Shown: one piece after another, positions 13,500-14,710 of the stretch
How the letters are laid out: each line of letters opens with the position of its first letter
Numbering within the stretch: position 1 is the stretch's first letter
Source of the DNA: Ardenticatenales bacterium
Lineage (GTDB): Bacteria; Chloroflexota; Anaerolineae; Promineifilales; Promineifilaceae
NCBI GenBank assembly: GCA_020634575.1
Contig: JACKBM010000079.1
Location: forward strand, 1-14,710
DNA length: 14,710 nt
Direction: 5' to 3'
Notes under the pieces: model-generated
Seen by the model: the letters and a program-made list of their open reading frames with translations, nothing else
Database searches by the model: none
Told to the model about the DNA's origin: nothing
Program-made: the position numbers and the translations under genes

Positions 13500-13886
13500 T
13501 ATCCATTCCTCTCTACCGAGCCCTGCGCACAGGCAGCCGGCAACGGCAAACAGGGCAGAGCTACCTGTAGAAGGCTAAGAAAATCGGGCTGTACTGGAGT
13601 TATGGGGTCTGAGGGTCGCTGGTTAACAGATGGTGTGGGAAATGCTTTGTGCTGACATGCTGGCGAGCTATGCTCTTTCGCTTTGTTGCCCGCTCAACGA
13701 ACCTGGGCCTGCCTCAGACATCTCGTTTCCTGTCACGGCGAGTAGCCGGACGGGTTCTCGGATTACTGTCTTGATCTTACGCACTGGTTCGTTTCCAGCG
13801 ATAGTAGTTTTCCATCGATCATCGGTACAAATCTACTGACCTGGGGTGCCTTGCCACTGCCTATTCAAGGTGGTCCTCAGGCTCAG
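13500..13886. other. 387-nt non-coding gap between regulator and T4SS-like run
   Basis: This is the only long gap in the window. It contains short open frames on both strands but none with a convincing ribosome site and codon pattern. No clear intrinsic terminator follows the regulator gene. A small CCTG-TGCG-CAGG hairpin (about 13522-13533) lies just upstream of the lipoprotein ribosome site. The rest is available for promoters and operator sites; a weak promoter candidate is listed separately. Confidence 0.6.
13599..13626 (-). promoter_or_regulatory. Weak candidate sigma-70-type promoter for the ten-gene run
   Basis: On the minus strand, TTAACC (13626-13621) is followed after 16 nt by CATAAC (13604-13599). 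Each hexamer matches 4 of 6 consensus positions. It would start transcription near 13592, about 90 nt before the lipoprotein gene. A second poor candidate is TTGTAC (13830-13825), 18 nt, TACTAT (13806-13801). Neither is strong, and the organism's promoter consensus is unknown to me. Confidence 0.25.
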
Positions 13887-14570
13887 TTAGTGACTGATTT
13901 GCACGAGGCCTAAACGCAAGCATTCAATCATGGCTCCGTTTAGACCCGGCGCATCTAGAGCGCGGAAAATGGTCGACAGGTTGTTGCGTAGGGTGGACTC
14001 GGCGATGCCGAGCAGATCAGCCACTTGAGGGATCGTCAGCTGTGGATTGTCGGCGATGGTCTGCATGATCTCGATCTTTCGTTCGGTCAGGCGGGGTACG
14101 TCACCAACTTCTATCCCATATGGCTGGAGTTTCTCGTACACGGCCCGGCTCAAGGTCAACCTTCCTCGCGTGGCGAGCGTCAGGATTATCTTCACCAGCT
14201 CCTCGGTTGAGGCCAGGGCCTCGTCCCGCCGCAAGAAACCGCTGGCGCCGGCGTCCAGCAGTGTACGCACCAACCCCTTGTGATCATGTCGCGACAGGAC
14301 CAGCACGCTTATGCTGTAGGCCTGGGCCAGGTGTTTAATCGTGTCGCACGCAGGGAGAGTGTAGGGCGCGGCTTGGCACTTGCCATTTCCGTTACTCAAA
14401 CCAAAAAGCAGTACGTCCGGCCGGTATTCGCCGGCCAGTCGTACTGCGTCGGCCTCGTTTGACCCTTCGGCCACGACGGCGATTCGCTCGCTGTTCTCCA
14501 ACCCGGCTCGCACCCCAATACGGACAACTTCCAGGTCGTCGACAATAACAACGGTTACTCTCTCGGCCAT
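13887..14570 (-). CDS. NarL/FixJ-type response regulator with atypical receiver lacking the phospho-acceptor Asp
   Basis: A 227-residue protein with an N-terminal receiver-like domain (1-130) and a LuxR-type helix-turn-helix (about 161-222: LTERKIEIMQ, then PQVADLLGIAESTLRNNLSTIFRAL). The acidic pocket D11-D12 is kept, but the segment PDVLLFGLSNG has Gly57 where response regulators carry the phosphorylated Asp. The usual switch Lys is Arg115 (GFLRRDE), while Ser93 keeps the Thr/Ser position. A 10-15 residue insertion follows the missing site. It should therefore act independently of phosphorylation. The start at 14570 is chosen because GGGGAAG lies 6 nt upstream; a longer frame to 14693 adds a sequence unlike a receiver start. 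It lies 387 nt upstream of, and in the same direction as, the T4SS-like run, so it is a candidate regulator of that run (inference). Confidence 0.88.
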   Translation of the reverse strand: MAERVTVVIVDDLEVVRIGVRAGLENSERIAVVAEGSNEADAVRLAGEYRPDVLLFGLSNGNGKCQAAPYTLPACDTIKHLAQAYSISVLVLSRHDHKGLVRTLLDAGASGFLRRDEALASTEELVKIILTLATRGRLTLSRAVYEKLQPYGIEVGDVPRLTERKIEIMQTIADNPQLTIPQVADLLGIAESTLRNNLSTIFRALDAPGLNGAMIECLRLGLVQISH

Positions 14571-14653
14571 TGCGTCTTCCCCTTTTCTCACCACGAATAC
14601 AAGCCAAGTACAACCAAGGCCGAGACAGGGGTAGGAAACGAAAGGTTCGGTTT

Positions 14654-14670
14654 TGACAAATCGTTTGTGA
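14654..14670. promoter_or_regulatory. Imperfect inverted repeat upstream of the regulator, possible operator
   Basis: TGACAAA-TCG-TTTGTGA is a dyad with 6 of 7 matching positions, about 85-100 nt upstream of the regulator start. Its size suits a dimeric LuxR-type or other HTH regulator. On the plus strand it begins within TTGACA (14653-14658), a perfect -35 hexamer, with CATAGT 19 nt further on as a poor -10, so a divergent promoter leaving the window at the right edge is possible. Confidence 0.3.
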
Positions 14671-14710
14671 CAGGGCTCATAGTAGTCATACACAGCCCCT
14701 TTTTACGGTC

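Noticed and set aside
12810..13655. 281-codon plus-strand open frame
   Set aside because: It lies antisense to the lipoprotein gene, has no ribosome site, and its product shows no domain; it mirrors the GC-rich codon pattern of the real gene.
1..14710. CRISPR array, tRNA, rRNA or insertion sequence
   Set aside because: No regularly spaced direct repeats, no tRNA-like cloverleaf, no rRNA-like stretch and no transposase or terminal inverted repeats were seen.

Overview
This window reads as part of a chromosome, or an integrated element, from a GC-rich, probably monoderm bacterium. Chloroflexota (Anaerolineae, Caldilineae or Ardenticatenia type) is my best guess. The reasons are several large exported proteins with Thr/Pro-rich linkers, PPC, DUF11-like and nidogen-like extracellular domains, lipobox signal peptides, and C-termini containing YLPLL- or FLPV-type motifs. 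I recall such C-termini from Chloroflexota secreted proteins but could not check this. No rRNA, tRNA or universal marker gene is present, so the taxonomy is inference.

Every gene I can support lies on the minus strand. Read right to left (direction of transcription), a NarL/FixJ-type regulator (14570-13887) comes first. A 387-nt gap with a weak candidate promoter follows. After it comes one tightly packed run of ten genes that leaves the window at the left edge. In order these are: a lipoprotein with sialidase-like propeller features (13499-11490); a secreted DUF11/nidogen-like protein (11462-10083); a membrane-anchored M23 metallopeptidase (10086-8656); a small surface protein with a C-terminal membrane anchor (8621-7932); a VirB6/TrbL-like polytopic protein (7939-5264); a secreted protein with two PPC domains (5260-3842); a single-pass protein with what looks like a catalytically dead sortase-like domain (3838-2183); a VirB2-like pilin candidate (2121-1714); a VirB3-like protein (1629-1267); and a VirB4-type ATPase with an intact Walker A motif, truncated by the window edge (1254-1). 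Gaps are mostly 3-34 nt, with GTGA-type and 8-nt overlaps at two junctions. The larger gaps are 61 nt before the pilin gene and 84 nt after it. The 84-nt gap holds a perfect 12-bp hairpin.

The consecutive VirB6, VirB2, VirB3 and VirB4 types identify a type IV secretion or conjugation-like machine. No VirB7/VirB9/VirB10 outer-membrane core is visible here, which fits a single-membrane envelope. The M23 enzyme would open the cell wall for the channel. The other exported proteins could form a surface adhesin or substructure. The surface proteins have been co-opted into the same operon, the VirB6-like protein carries dockerin-like and calcium-loop motifs, and the upstream regulator lacks its phospho-acceptor aspartate. 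Together these features look unlike the textbook systems. Whether it is a conjugative element or a chromosomal secretion or adhesion system cannot be decided here, because no relaxase, coupling protein or integrase falls within the window.
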